A DNA stretch of 64,000 bases from Bacillota bacterium (GTDB taxonomy: Bacteria > Bacillota > Sulfobacillia > RBS10-35 > JAJYVN01): assembly GCA_021803205.1 (NCBI GenBank), contig JAJZMB010000119.1, positions 1 to 64,000 on the forward strand, given 5' to 3'. Both the position numbers and the translations under genes were made by a program. Shown here piece after piece: positions 48,219 through 57,567 of this stretch. A model generated the notes under the pieces. It was given only the letters and a program-made list of their open reading frames with translations, was not told the origin of the DNA and did not search any database. The first letter of the stretch is position 1, and every line of letters begins with the position of its first letter.

Positions 48219-49880
48219 GCCCACCCCCTGGTCCTGCCACTCACCGCCAGCCGGCTCCCCCGTCACCGCAGGGGCGTTGTCGGCTGCCACCGGCGCAGCG
48301 GTCGACAGCGCCCACTCCCGCTGATGCGCCAAGTGCTGCTGCCGCAGAAACCGACGGCCCAACTCGTCGAACTGGAAGGCCAGATCCCGCTCGTCCCCCG
48401 AATTCCAGAGAATCTCAGCGATGTGGCTCTCCAGAGACCGCCGCCCGCCCTTCTCCAGCCGGCGCAAGATGACGTCGAGTTCGCCGATCACCTGGCGGAA
48501 GAGGTTGATCTTGTCGTCCAGCAGTCGCAGCAGATACTCCTCCACTGTCTGTTCGGCATACAGATTGTAGATGAATACGTCACTTTTCTGTCCCAAGCGG
48601 TGCACGCGGCCAATGCGCTGCTCCACGCGCATGGGATTCCACGGCAGGTCATAGTTGATCACGTGATGGCAGAATTGTAGATTCAGGCCCTGCCCGCCGC
48701 TCTCCGTAGACAGGAACACCCCGCGCGGCTCGCTGGCGAAGCGGCGGATGGCGCGGTCCCGTTCCCAGGCCGCCTGGTCGCCATGGAAGGGCAGGACGGG
48801 TATCCCCATGCCTGAGAGCCGCTCCGCCAAGAATTGCTGTGTCGCCCGGAACTCGGTAAAGACAATGACCCGTTCCTCGATCTGCCCCACCAGGCCCTGC
48901 AATACGCCGGCCTTGGCCTGTTCCCCCACCGCATCCGCCAAAGCGCGCAACTCGTTCAGGTCACCGCCGAGCCAGGAGGACTGCGTGATCGCATACAGTG
49001 TGCGGCGCACCGCCGCGGCAGAAGAGCAGACCTCCCGCTGCAGCATGATCAGCGGTAGGACAGTCGCCTCCCCCGCCACCCGGCGGCGGTACTCCTGCCG
49101 TACGGCGGCCGATACGGCGTCGTACAGCCTCCGCTCCTCCGGTTTGAGCTGGAGAGGCAGAAGTGCCACCTGCCGGGACGGAAGGGCCTCGCCCAATTCC
49201 GCCCCGAGATCCTGACGGCGGTGCCGCACCATGACCTTGCCGATCACCTGGCGCAGAGCGGCCGGATCCTTCGGGGTCCGGCGATCGAGAAGGAACTCAC
49301 GCCAGAAGGCGTGAAAGCTGCCGAAAAGCCCCGGCTTGACGAGAGACACCAACGAATACAGCTCGGTGAGGTCGTTCTGCAGCGGTGTCGCTGACAGCAG
49401 GAGCAGGCTTCGACGGCGAAGGGCGGCCACCAGACGGTGGTTCTGTGTCGCCCGATTCTTCAGCTTGTGCGCCTCGTCGACCACTACCAGGTCCCATATC
49501 CGCGCACAGAGAGCCGCCTTTGTCCCGTCGCGCTTGGCGGCATCGATGGAGGCAATGATTAGGTCCCGGCTTGCCCATTCCCGGGGGAGAGGGTTGCAGA
49601 CGAAGTCGAGGTCGAATTTTTGCGCCATCTCGCGCCGCCACTGGTAGCAGAGCGTCGCCGGACAAAGGATGAGCACGCTGCGACACCGTCCCCGGTGCAT
49701 CAGTTCGCGCGCCACCAACCCGGCTTCGATCGTCTTGCCGAGACCGACCTCGTCAGCCAGGATGCCCTGCCCATCCATGTTCTCGATCACGCACTCTGCG
49801 GCCTCGATCTGGTAGGGCAGGAACTCCACGCCCTGTACCGCCCAGCGCGGCGCCAGATCACGCAGGCACTCCAAGGCCAC
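48186..49880 (-). CDS. SNF2-family (RapA-like) ATPase/helicase
   Basis: The 564-residue protein consists of just the two RecA-like lobes and short ends. LADEVGLGKT at ~41-50 is Walker A, VVVDEAHKLKN at ~132-142 the DEAH box, LLLSATPLQNDLTELYSL motif III, and RVEQRIGRVHRLGQKSDVF motif VI. It resembles the RapA-type ATPase core without the N-terminal domains of RapA. It is compact, unlike the 1081-residue SNF2 protein at 20 kb. GTG 49880 has GGAGG at nine bases. Its stop lies inside the hxlR 3' end on the opposite strand. Confidence 0.85.
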   Translation of the reverse strand: MALECLRDLAPRWAVQGVEFLPYQIEAAECVIENMDGQGILADEVGLGKTIEAGLVARELMHRGRCRSVLILCPATLCYQWRREMAQKFDLDFVCNPLPREWASRDLIIASIDAAKRDGTKAALCARIWDLVVVDEAHKLKNRATQNHRLVAALRRRSLLLLSATPLQNDLTELYSLVSLVKPGLFGSFHAFWREFLLDRRTPKDPAALRQVIGKVMVRHRRQDLGAELGEALPSRQVALLPLQLKPEERRLYDAVSAAVRQEYRRRVAGEATVLPLIMLQREVCSSAAAVRRTLYAITQSSWLGGDLNELRALADAVGEQAKAGVLQGLVGQIEERVIVFTEFRATQQFLAERLSGMGIPVLPFHGDQAAWERDRAIRRFASEPRGVFLSTESGGQGLNLQFCHHVINYDLPWNPMRVEQRIGRVHRLGQKSDVFIYNLYAEQTVEEYLLRLLDDKINLFRQVIGELDVILRRLEKGGRRSLESHIAEILWNSGDERDLAFQFDELGRRFLRQQHLAHQREWALSTAAPVAADNAPAVTGEPAGGEWQDQGVGSIAERIAPSG

Positions 49881-50205
49881 CGGGCACCGCCTCCGTTCCC
49901 CAAAGTTTCCCGACGCCGACGGCCGAGGCGTTTGCGGCCGCGACCCGGACCTGCGCCGCCCGCGTCTTGCCCGCGGCGCGATCCTCGGCCGGCAGCGCCG
50001 CCACATGCGCCCCCGCTGCCCTGCGCCCGGGCCGGTCGCGCAGCGTGGCCCGCTGCTGCTCCTGATATTTGTCGGGGAGCCGCAGTTGCGGCGCGGTTGA
50101 CCGAAGCGCCGCGCCCGATCGGCTGTCGGCAGGTGGACCCGGCAGGGGATGTAGACGAGACCGGAGCGGATGGCGCCCGCGCCCGTCCACAGACTGCGCA
50201 CGCAC
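49858..50205 (-). CDS. Hypothetical protein upstream of the SNF2-family gene
   Basis: The last ~75 codons of this frame (DKYQEQQRATLRDRPGRRAA, then AALPAEDRAAGKTRAAQ) have protein-like composition and strong G/C third positions, and the frame overlaps the SNF2 start by 23 bp. The N-terminal part is doubtful: GTG 50205 has only GGGGGA close by, and a frameshift relative to another frame near 50070 is possible. No family is recognised. Confidence 0.35.
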   Translation of the reverse strand: MRAQSVDGRGRHPLRSRLHPLPGPPADSRSGAALRSTAPQLRLPDKYQEQQRATLRDRPGRRAAGAHVAALPAEDRAAGKTRAAQVRVAAANASAVGVGKLWGTEAVPGGLGVPA

Positions 50206-50475
50206 CAATCCCCCCAGGGGCCGAGGATGCCCCGCAAGCCCGCGTTCGACGGCAGGGAAGTATTGCCCGTGGCGCGACAGGGGACGGTCGCGCCGGGAAA
50301 CAAGGGTCGCGGACGCGGGGACCGGGTGGCCCAACCGGCCCCGGGCCATCGGTGAAAAATCGTGGCCCGGGGGCCGTCCCGCCCGGCAGGGCGCCCGCCG
50401 GGGTCCGCGGTCACCGTACCGCGGGGTGATGCCCGTCCGCGGCGCGGATCGGACCGGGTGCGGCGGGTCTGCCGA
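50206..50475. other. Short region without a gene
   Basis: It lies between the hypothetical frame and the ytfJ stop. A minus-strand frame here (LRGILGPWGDWCVRSLW) reads partly like protein but lacks a start signal. Nothing is called. Confidence 0.35.
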
Positions 50476-51045
50476 TCAGGCCCGTCCGTCTGCGGCCGGC
50501 AGCACGTCCTCCAGCGGGTCCATCGCCGCATCCGCGGCGGCGTGCCGGTCGGACGGCGCGCCTTGCGCCGTCCGACGCCCGTCGGTTGCCCGCCCTTGAG
50601 CGTCGACGGCACCGTTCGTTTGCCGGGCGCGCATGCCTGCGGCGGAGAGGATCCGGTCCAGGAGTTCGGGCGCCAGGTCGAAGAGCCGCGCCAGAGACGC
50701 ACCCTGGTCGACGGGCAGCAGGCGGACGCTGCCCTGGTGCACCACGAGAAACCCCACCGGCCGCACGCTCACACCAGCGCCGCTGCCCCCGCCGAAGGGC
50801 AGTGCGGACTCCGTCCCGCCACGGCGGGCCAGGCCGTATTCCCCGCCGCCAGCGGCGAAGCCGAAGGAGACCTGCGAGACCGGGACGATCACCGTCCCGT
50901 CCTTGGTCTCCACTGCGTCCCCGACGACCGTGTTTACATCGACCATGCCCTGCAGGCTCTCCATGGCTGTCTGCATCAGTCCCTGGATCGGGTGCGTGCC
51001 GATCTCCGCCCTGCCCGCCTCGCCGCCCGCCTCGCCCGTTTGCAC
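50476..51045 (-). CDS. ytfJ: GerW family sporulation protein (YtfJ)
   Basis: The 189-residue protein has the GerW/YtfJ core. HPIQGLMQTAMESLQGMVDV begins it, VNTVVGDAVETKDGTVIVP and VSQVSFGFAAGGGEYGLA follow, and a Gly-rich GGGSGAGVSVRPVGFLVV block ends it. In Bacillus the protein is made in the forespore and is needed for normal germination. The C-terminal ~60 residues are low-complexity. GTG 51045 follows AGAGGGGCG. The upstream DUF2953 gene overlaps its start by 70 bp, so they form one unit, as in other spore formers. Confidence 0.88.
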   Translation of the reverse strand: MQTGEAGGEAGRAEIGTHPIQGLMQTAMESLQGMVDVNTVVGDAVETKDGTVIVPVSQVSFGFAAGGGEYGLARRGGTESALPFGGGSGAGVSVRPVGFLVVHQGSVRLLPVDQGASLARLFDLAPELLDRILSAAGMRARQTNGAVDAQGRATDGRRTAQGAPSDRHAAADAAMDPLEDVLPAADGRA

Positions 51046-51737
51046 CGGGTATCGCCCCTCTCGCGCCCTCGCCCGGCGCCCGACCCTTTGTACGGACCGC
51101 GCGAGGCCTCACCACCGCCCCGCCCGGCACGTCCGTTGTGCTGGAGTGCCAAGAGTACGGCAAGAATAAGATGGCCGAGCGAGGTGTCGGCTATACAGTC
51201 CAGTTCGACCCGCAAATGCAATCGACGGTAGTCGGGCAAGGCCGCGACCTCTGGAAGGAACCCGCCCGGCAGCCGAAAGTAGGCAGGCAGCAAGGCGGTG
51301 CCGGCGCCGATGACGGCATGCGCACACCCGACCAGGACGGCGCTGAGGGCGGGGTCCCCACTCCCCACCACAATGCGGAGCCGGAGCCGCGACAGCCGCA
51401 CGCGGCCACGCAGATGGTGCAGTCCCCGCCATACCGGGCTGCGCCTGCCCGCCGACGGCGGGCGCGCAGGGCTTCTGCCGGGAACCGTGGTCCGCGCTAC
51501 CCTACCCAAGAAATCGGCGGCCAGCCGGGCCGTGCCGTGCGCGGGCACACGCCAGCGGCGCCGCCAGCATCCGAACAGTACCAGGTCGACGCGCACGACC
51601 TGACGACCACTGCGCAAGACGTACCGGAGACGCAGCACCGCACGCATGGCGGCCACCGCGGCAATGGCGGCGCACAGGCCCAGCGCGACCGGCAATATCT
51701 GCATGTGGGCAGCGTTGCCATTCGCCCCGACGGGCAT
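50976..51737 (-). CDS. DUF2953 membrane-associated protein (YtfI-like)
   Basis: The 253-residue protein begins with one transmembrane helix (ILPVALGLCAAIAAVAAMRAVL). It then has the DUF2953 core: RLRYVLRSGRQVVRVDLVLFG, VGSGDPALSAVLVGCAHAVIG and HLRVELDCIADTSLGHLILAVL. The family is tied to sporulation in Bacillota and usually sits next to ytfJ, as here. The biochemical role is unknown. ATG 51737 is supported by GGAG at eight bases; ATG 51704 is the alternative. Its end overlaps ytfJ in another frame, so the basic C-terminal tail may be a lineage feature. Confidence 0.8.
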   Translation of the reverse strand: MPVGANGNAAHMQILPVALGLCAAIAAVAAMRAVLRLRYVLRSGRQVVRVDLVLFGCWRRRWRVPAHGTARLAADFLGRVARTTVPGRSPARPPSAGRRSPVWRGLHHLRGRVRLSRLRLRIVVGSGDPALSAVLVGCAHAVIGAGTALLPAYFRLPGGFLPEVAALPDYRRLHLRVELDCIADTSLGHLILAVLLALQHNGRAGRGGGEASRGPYKGSGAGRGRERGDTRCKRARRAARRAGRRSARTRSRD

Positions 51738-51944
51738 GTGCGGCGCTCCGACCGAATATGCCCGGACATGGGAACGGGCCGGACGGGCCCATCCCGGAAG
51801 GGCGGCCGCGGCTTGCAGGTCACATGGTCCCGCTGGAGACCCGCCTCGGCACAGGGGGTCACCCAACCCGCGCTCCCGGCGGTCGCATGGCGGCCGGTCC
51901 CCGTCACCCCCTGGCCCGGGGGAGGCGCCGGCCCGTGGATCAGG

Positions 51945-52658
51945 GTGCGGACACCCTCCCGCCGCCGGCCTAGACTGGTGCGGCTCACCGCGGTACCCGT
52001 CCTAGTGCTGTCAGCCGCCTTTTGGGCGCTGTCGCTGTGGCCGCGTCCGGGCAGCCGCCAGGCGATGCCTGCGCGCTCGGCCGGACAGGCGCCTGCCTTC
52101 GCCACGGCGGCACCCAGGCTGGAGTTTCCCGGGGGTCCGGGCCCCGCGGCATTCGCCGCCGTACCCGCCGCAGCCCTCCGCGCGGCCCTCGCCGCCGCGG
52201 AGCCGCCCCTGGACGCCCCCCGGCCGTCCTGGTTGAGCCCGGCCCTGCAGGCCGCCGCAAAGACAACAGGTCTCCCCGTGGCCTTGCTCGCGGCCGTGGC
52301 TCAGGCGGAGAGCCAGGGCAATCCCAGGGCCGTCAGTCCGGCAGGTGCACTCGGACTGATGCAGCTGATGCCGAACACTGCGGCCGCTCTGGGCGTGCGC
52401 CACGTGTTCGATGCGGCGGAGAACGCACTGGCCGGTGCCGAGTATCTGGCCGAACGCTTGGCGGCCTATGACGGAGGCGTGCGCATCTGCATACCCGACC
52501 CGGCCGCATGCCCCCAGGCGCTGCGCCTGGCCCTGGCCGCCTACAACGCCGGACCGGGGGCGGTGGCACGCTATCACGGCGTGCCGCCCTACCCGGAAAC
52601 CCAGCGCTACGTCCGTGAAGTCACGGCCCTCTATCTTCGCTACCGCTCGCCAGGGTGA
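51945..52658 (+). CDS. Lytic transglycosylase (SLT domain)
   Basis: The 237-residue protein starts with a basic segment and one hydrophobic helix (LTAVPVLVLSAAFWALSLW), likely a signal-anchor. Its C-terminal half is an SLT-type lysozyme fold: LLAAVAQAESQGNPRAVSPAG with catalytic Glu ~122, ALGLMQLMPNTAAALGV, and AALAAYNAGPGAVARYHGVP, all typical. It cleaves the glycan strands of peptidoglycan outside the membrane, possibly in spore cortex or cell wall turnover. GTG 51945 is preferred over 51978 because it supplies the charged N-terminus. It is divergent from DUF2953 and converges with scpB, overlapping it by 38 bp. Confidence 0.85.
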   Translation: MRTPSRRRPRLVRLTAVPVLVLSAAFWALSLWPRPGSRQAMPARSAGQAPAFATAAPRLEFPGGPGPAAFAAVPAAALRAALAAAEPPLDAPRPSWLSPALQAAAKTTGLPVALLAAVAQAESQGNPRAVSPAGALGLMQLMPNTAAALGVRHVFDAAENALAGAEYLAERLAAYDGGVRICIPDPAACPQALRLALAAYNAGPGAVARYHGVPPYPETQRYVREVTALYLRYRSPG

Positions 52659-53364
52659 CCGGGGAGACCGCGCCCCCTCCGGCGCCGACGAGCGTCCCGC
52701 CGCTGGCGGCGCGCCCGCCCGCCGGCAGAAGGCGGCGCGCCCCGGGTACACGGGCGGACGACCCCCGCAGCATGGCTTCCAAACCGGGCATGGACGCCAG
52801 ATCGTCCAGGGACCGCAGGCCCACATGCTCCAGGAAACGCCGGGTCGTGACGAACAGGAACGGCCTACCCGGGGCCTCGGCACGACCCGACTCGGCAATC
52901 AGGCCACGCTCGAGCAGAGTGGCCACAGCACCTTCGGAGTGGACACCGCGGAGTTCATCGATGACCGCACGGGTCACCGGCTGGCGAAAGGCGACGATGG
53001 CCAGCGTCTCCAGGGCCGCGCGCGACAGCGGAGGCAGGCGGGGCACCGTGAAGTCGGACACCGCGTCCGCATGCTCGGGACGCGTCAACAGTTGGAAGCC
53101 GCCCCCGATTTCCACCAGGGCGGTCCCATGGCGATGCACATCCAGGTGCGCCGCCAATTCGGCCAGGGCGCGGCGCACCCGCGCCTCGGCCACGCCCGCC
53201 ACCGCGGCGAGGCGAGGCAATCCCACCGGCTCGGAGGCCGAAAACAGCACCGCCTCCAGACGGGCCGCCAGCGGGTCGAGGGCGTGCGAGGGGCGGCCGG
53301 ACGCCGCGCCCGGCGCATCCGGCCGCTCCCCCCGTGCGCCCGCACCCGCAGACACCTCACTCAT
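52621..53364 (-). CDS. scpB: Segregation and condensation protein B
   Basis: The 247-residue protein has the two winged-helix domains of ScpB. LEAVLFSASEPVGLPRLAAV and VRRALAELAAHLD begin the first; LSRAALETLAIVAFRQPVTRAVIDELRGV is the best conserved motif, and RPFLFVTTRRFLEHVGL ends the second domain. ScpB joins ScpA and Smc in the condensin-like complex that organises chromosome segregation. ATG 53364 follows a weak GGAACGG. The C-terminal ~50 residues are low-complexity. It is the last gene of the lysA-M50-scpA-scpB operon. Confidence 0.9.
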   Translation of the reverse strand: MSEVSAGAGARGERPDAPGAASGRPSHALDPLAARLEAVLFSASEPVGLPRLAAVAGVAEARVRRALAELAAHLDVHRHGTALVEIGGGFQLLTRPEHADAVSDFTVPRLPPLSRAALETLAIVAFRQPVTRAVIDELRGVHSEGAVATLLERGLIAESGRAEAPGRPFLFVTTRRFLEHVGLRSLDDLASMPGLEAMLRGSSARVPGARRLLPAGGRAASGGTLVGAGGGAVSPVTLASGSEDRGP

Positions 53365-53398
53365 TGCCGCCGTTCCACCTCCACCCACTGCTCAGAGC

Positions 53399-54244
53399 TC
53401 ACGTGGGGCCATCCGCCCCACCCGCCGCCACAGCGCCTCTCCGCTGGCGGGACATCCGCTCCTGCTCCGCCTCGCCGGAACCGGGAGTTGGCGCGGAGCG
53501 CCGCCCGATCCACCCGATGCGGACCGGCGCGAACGGCGCCTCCTGGCGCACCGTCACCTCGCCCAGCCGCATCAGTTCCAGCAGCGCCAGGAAGGTAACC
53601 ACGACCTCCAGCCGGTCGGCATCCGGGTGAAAGAGCGCGGCGAATTCCGTACCACCCGTGGCGGAGAGGCGCTCACGCAACCGCGCCACCGCCTGCGCGA
53701 GGGTGAAGCGCTCCCGGCGCAACTCGCGAGTTCGCGGCTGCGCCCGCTCCCAGACTTCGGCGAACACCGCGAGCAGGCGCTCCAGCGCCTCCGGCCCCGT
53801 GGGCAGTCCCGAGGCCTGGGAACCGGCCTCCGTTCGCTCGGACGGTCGCTGCGAACGGTCCGCACGCGCCGGACGTCCGAACTGCTCGGCGCGGCGATGC
53901 TCGAACTCCCGCAGGGCAGCAGCAGCTTCGGCAAAAACCTGGTAGGCGGCCAAGCGCTCGGCCAACCGCGTGGCCTCGGCCTCCGCATCCCCTTCGGCCG
54001 TCGGCTCCTCCTCCGGCGGAGGGGTCGGCAGCAACGAGCGGGCCTTCAACTCCACCATGCGGCCCAGTTGAGCAAAGGCCGTCGCGGCCGCTTCCAGATC
54101 CAGTCCCGCGGTCCGAAGGGTTGCGATGATTTCCGCAAGCTGCAACGAAGATGCGTCCACACCACCCGCCTCGACGGCGGCCAAAAGTTCCGGCAGCGTG
54201 CCGGTCCAGGCGCCGAGGGTCAGACGCAGCGGGTCGCCGGACAT
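53399..54244 (-). CDS. scpA: Segregation and condensation protein A
   Basis: The 281-residue kleisin matches ScpA in its C-terminal winged helix (FTLAQAVARLRERLSATGG, AALFHPDADRLEVVVTFLALLELMRLGEV). The N-terminal Smc-binding region is diverged: the usual GPLDLLLHLI is replaced by WTGTLPELLAAV. ELKARSLLPTPP near 65-76 is conserved. It forms the bridge between Smc heads with ScpB. A long Glu/Arg-rich linker lies between. The ATG follows a run of G's at five bases. Spacing to scpB is 34 bp. Confidence 0.87.
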   Translation of the reverse strand: MSGDPLRLTLGAWTGTLPELLAAVEAGGVDASSLQLAEIIATLRTAGLDLEAAATAFAQLGRMVELKARSLLPTPPPEEEPTAEGDAEAEATRLAERLAAYQVFAEAAAALREFEHRRAEQFGRPARADRSQRPSERTEAGSQASGLPTGPEALERLLAVFAEVWERAQPRTRELRRERFTLAQAVARLRERLSATGGTEFAALFHPDADRLEVVVTFLALLELMRLGEVTVRQEAPFAPVRIGWIGRRSAPTPGSGEAEQERMSRQRRGAVAAGGADGPT

Positions 54245-54275
54245 GCCATCCCCCCCCGGTCACCGCCAAGGGCCA

Positions 54276-54941
54276 TCAGACCCCGATATGCACCCCACTG
54301 ATCGTCTGCAGCACGGTGAGCAGCCACTGGACCATGGGACCAAGGACGCGGCCGAAGAGGCCGGAGAAGATCAGGACCACGAGCAACACCCACCCCCACG
54401 GTTCGATGGCCGTCATGAGGCGCGCACCCTCCCGAGAGATTGTGCTCAGCACGCGCGAGCCATCCAGCGGGGGTATGGGCAGAATGTTGAACACAGCGAA
54501 AAACACATTATAAATCACACACAGGTAGAGGATCTGAACCACCGAGACGCCCCAGCCGGTATTGGGCCACGGCACATAGCCGATCGCAAGCAGGCCGGCG
54601 AGGGCCAGCAACACATTCATCGCGGGGCCGGCCACGGCGACCAGCAGCAACCCCGTCCGCGGATTGCGATAGTAACGAGGGTCGATGGAGACCGGGCGCG
54701 CCCAACCGAAGCGGAAGAACAGCAGCATCAGCATGCCAATCCAGTCGATGTGCACGAGCGGGTTGAGCGAGAGCCGTCCCTGCAGCCCCGGCGTCGGGTC
54801 GCCCAGCCACGTGGACACCAATGCATGGGCATACTCATGCAACACAAGGGCGAGCAACAACCCCGGTATGCCGGCCACGATCTCCTGGAGCGACAGACCG
54901 AAAAACAGGTGCAGGACCCCTCTCGATCGCCCGCGGACCAT
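54276..54941 (-). CDS. Site-2 protease family M50 membrane metalloprotease
   Basis: The 221-residue membrane protein has the zinc motif HEYAH near residues 35-39 in ALVLHEYAHALVSTWLGDP. The third ligand is in FNILPIPPLDGSRVL near 156-170, the NxxPxxPLDG motif. Four to six transmembrane helices are visible. It belongs to the short PDZ-less group found in scp-lys operons of Bacillota; its substrate is unknown. The gene lies 36 bp after lysA and 31 bp before scpA, on the same strand. Confidence 0.88.
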   Translation of the reverse strand: MVRGRSRGVLHLFFGLSLQEIVAGIPGLLLALVLHEYAHALVSTWLGDPTPGLQGRLSLNPLVHIDWIGMLMLLFFRFGWARPVSIDPRYYRNPRTGLLLVAVAGPAMNVLLALAGLLAIGYVPWPNTGWGVSVVQILYLCVIYNVFFAVFNILPIPPLDGSRVLSTISREGARLMTAIEPWGWVLLVVLIFSGLFGRVLGPMVQWLLTVLQTISGVHIGV

Positions 54942-54977
54942 GCCCCTGCCGCGACAGGCCCCCCTGCGGCATGCCGC

Positions 54978-56417
54978 TCAGGCCGGGGGCCGCCCTCCCA
55001 GCCGGGGGGGCAGGCGGTCGCGCGCCAGGAGATCCGCATAGGTCTCCCGCTCGACCATCACGTCGGCAGAGCCACCGCTCACCAGGAGCAGGCAGGGGCG
55101 AGGCACGCGATTGTAGTTGCTCGACATCGGATACTGATACGCCCCGGCGGAGAAGAAGGCCAGCAGGTCGCCCGGCCGAAGCCGAGGCAGGCGGGTCGCC
55201 CGCGCCAGGAAGTCGCCGGATTCGCAGTACCGGCCCACCACATGGACCGTCTCCTCGGCCGGATCGCGCATCCGGTTGGCCACCGCCACTGTATATTCGG
55301 CCTGATACAGGGCTGGGCGAATGTTGTCTCCCATCCCCCCGTCCACCGCGATCCACGGCAGGAGTCCAGGCACGCGCTTCTGCGAGCCGACGGTATAGAC
55401 GGCGATGCCCGCCTGGCCGATAATGGATCGCCCGGGTTCCACCGCCAGCCGCGGCAGCGGTAGGTCCCGCGCCCGGCAGCCGTCACGGACGGCGGTGATG
55501 ATCGCAGATACGACGTCCTCCGGCCGCAGCGTCTGCTCCTCGCGGTACCGGATCCCAGCACCGCCGCCGAGGTTCAGTTCCTGCAAGCGGAGATCAGTGG
55601 CACCGCGGATGGCGACCGCCAAGTCAAGCAGCAACTCCGCCAGAGCCAGCAGGGGTGCCGTCTCCAGGATCTGCGAGCCGATGTGGGCGTGCAGGCCTAC
55701 CCAATCCAGCCCCGGGGCCGCGGCGCAACGCCGAGCGGCCTCCAGCGCCTGACCGGTCTGCAGATCGAATCCAAACTTGCTGTCCTGACTCCCGGTGCGG
55801 ATGTAGTCGTGGGTGTGGGCCTCGATTCCCGGGGCAACCCGGAGCAGGACGGGCTGGCGCATACCATGGGCGCGCGCTGCCCGATCGACCAACTCCAACT
55901 CATGGAAGTTATCGATGACGATCCGCCCGATGCCGGATTGCAGCGCCAATGCGATTTCGCGCTCACCCTTGTTGTTGCCGTGAAAGACCATGCGGGTTGC
56001 CGGGAAAGCGGCGGCCAACGCCGTCTGCAGTTCGCCCGCCGACACGACATCCAGATACAGTCCTTCGTCGGCAAGCACAGCCGCGATGGCCACGGTCAGG
56101 CAGGCCTTGCCGGCGTACGCGACGACCCCGCCGGGCTCATACGCGGCGAAGGCGTGGCGATAGGCCCGGCAATTGGCTCGCAGTACGTCTTCATTGAAGA
56201 TGTACAGGGGTGTACCGTACTGCGCCGCCAGGGCCGGGACATCGCATCCCCCGGCAAGGAGGTGGCCGGAGGTGTCAACCGCGCACCCGGGGGGAAGACT
56301 CCCGCCAGCGCCGCGCACCAGCACCACGGGGGGCGGACCGGCCACCACCGGCACGGGGGCGGCCGCCTCACCGGTGCATTCCGCCGGAGCCCGTTCTGGA
56401 TCCCTGCCGGAGTCCAA
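54978..56417 (-). CDS. lysA: Diaminopimelate decarboxylase
   Basis: The 479-residue PLP enzyme has VAYAGKACLT with the PLP-binding lysine near 95, WVGLHAHIGSQI, LNLGGGAGIRY, LAVEPGRSIIGQAG and GRYCESGDFLA. The last carries the conserved Cys-Glu-Ser motif. It decarboxylates meso-diaminopimelate to lysine. TTG 56417 has GGGAGGA at seven bases, so an N-terminal extension of ~45 residues before the usual start of the fold is real but of unknown role. It is the first gene of the operon with M50 and scpAB. The 391-bp leader could contain a control element, but no lysine riboswitch was recognised. Confidence 0.9.
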   Translation of the reverse strand: MDSGRDPERAPAECTGEAAAPVPVVAGPPPVVLVRGAGGSLPPGCAVDTSGHLLAGGCDVPALAAQYGTPLYIFNEDVLRANCRAYRHAFAAYEPGGVVAYAGKACLTVAIAAVLADEGLYLDVVSAGELQTALAAAFPATRMVFHGNNKGEREIALALQSGIGRIVIDNFHELELVDRAARAHGMRQPVLLRVAPGIEAHTHDYIRTGSQDSKFGFDLQTGQALEAARRCAAAPGLDWVGLHAHIGSQILETAPLLALAELLLDLAVAIRGATDLRLQELNLGGGAGIRYREEQTLRPEDVVSAIITAVRDGCRARDLPLPRLAVEPGRSIIGQAGIAVYTVGSQKRVPGLLPWIAVDGGMGDNIRPALYQAEYTVAVANRMRDPAEETVHVVGRYCESGDFLARATRLPRLRPGDLLAFFSAGAYQYPMSSNYNRVPRPCLLLVSGGSADVMVERETYADLLARDRLPPRLGGRPPA

Positions 56418-56808
56418 GACGGCATCCTCCCACACCACAACTGAGCATCCCCAGCCGGATGCCTGCGGCCGCCGACACCGGGGCCACCGGCCGCCCAACC
56501 CACGGCGAGTACCGGCTGGGCCCAGGCGGCCGACCGCGCGAGCTTCCCTCCCCGCACGCGCAGCCCGGTCTGCACTGCAGACTCCACGGACGCGACCCGG
56601 ATGGCAACGGAACGCGCGGCACCGCGCGGGCGCCGCGCAAACCGCCGCCAGGATAGCATCGGCTTCCCAGGCGGGTCAACGCCAGCACATGAACACTTGA
56701 TCTCAAAACCGCCGGCAGCTGGCCGCGGGTAGGCCGCTGCGCCGTACCCGCGGCCGCTCGCTCAACGCCGGTGCCGAGCACCAACGCGGCGACGGCGCCG
56801 GGCGGGGC
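56418..56808. other. lysA leader region, nothing recognised
   Basis: This region upstream of lysA has no supported gene. A minus-strand frame (56096-56659) reads partly like protein but overlaps the lysA start and lacks a ribosome binding site. I looked for a lysine riboswitch or T-box core and did not find one. Confidence 0.45.
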
Positions 56809-57246
56809 TCACGCCCTGCCCGGCGCCGTCGCCGCGCCCGACTTCTGCAGCACATCCAGGCACCGCGCGAGGTCCCGATCACGCACCAGCAGATGATCAC
56901 AACTGAAGGCGGAGAAGACGGCCACCGGCACATCGGCCCGCGCGAGGGCCCCGGTGAGTGTCGAGATATAACCGACCGCATCCAGGGTCACGTCCGCGTC
57001 GAGCGTGACGATGCGAAAGTCGGTAGTGACGGCCGGGTCGAGAAACACCGGGCAGACCTGTGTCCAACGCTCCTGTGGCAGTAAGAGCGTGATCTCGGTA
57101 CCCACGTCCAAGACCGCACAAAAGCCCTGCGTCGACCCCGCGATACGGAAGGCCATCTCGCGCTCCGAGGGCCGGACGGCCACCATCGCGAAGCGATCGG
57201 GGTGCGGAATCGGCTTCGTCCGCGCAAAGAACGACTGGGCTTCCAC
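56809..57246 (-). CDS. ACT/CASTOR domain protein
   Basis: The 145-residue protein contains one or two ACT-like folds. PSEREMAFRIAGSTQGFCAV and GTEITLLLPQERWTQ precede the clearer RIVTLDADVTLDAVGYISTLTGALARADVPVAVFSAFSCDHLLV near 80-125. The phrase FSAFSCDHLLV is typical of CASTOR/ACT proteins that sense amino acids. It ends with a short basic tail. It is likely a regulatory or amino-acid-binding protein; the gene precedes lysA. GTG 57246 follows GGAG at eight bases. Confidence 0.77.
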   Translation of the reverse strand: MEAQSFFARTKPIPHPDRFAMVAVRPSEREMAFRIAGSTQGFCAVLDVGTEITLLLPQERWTQVCPVFLDPAVTTDFRIVTLDADVTLDAVGYISTLTGALARADVPVAVFSAFSCDHLLVRDRDLARCLDVLQKSGAATAPGRA

Positions 57247-57567
57247 CAGCCTCACTCCAGCCCGCGGGGCCGTATTCCGCCGCTGCATCCGCCCCCCACC
57301 GACGCGCAGGTCCCCCGTTGGGGGCTCTGCGCGCCGGTGGGGCCGGCCGCGACGGACAACGCCGCCTCGGTGACTTCGGCGCGAGCCGGACGCTGCCCTG
57401 CGAAAGACGATGTTACAGCAGCGGAACATCTCTCAGCGCGTCGAGCACGGCTGCCGGCGTCGGTTCGGACAACCCGGGACCGATGAGCGGCAGCCTCTGG
57501 GATGTGCCCGCTCTGCAGCGGACCGGACGCGGTATAGTGGACGGCGGGGATGCAGGAGGTGCTCATC
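57247..57567. other. Divergent intergenic region
   Basis: This separates the starts of the ACT/CASTOR gene and the plus-strand orphan gene. No gene or clear regulatory motif was seen. Confidence 0.5.

Noticed and set aside
56418-56808. Lysine riboswitch or T-box before lysA
   Set aside because: No AGGGTGG-ACCGC core or lysine-box conserved helices could be recognised.
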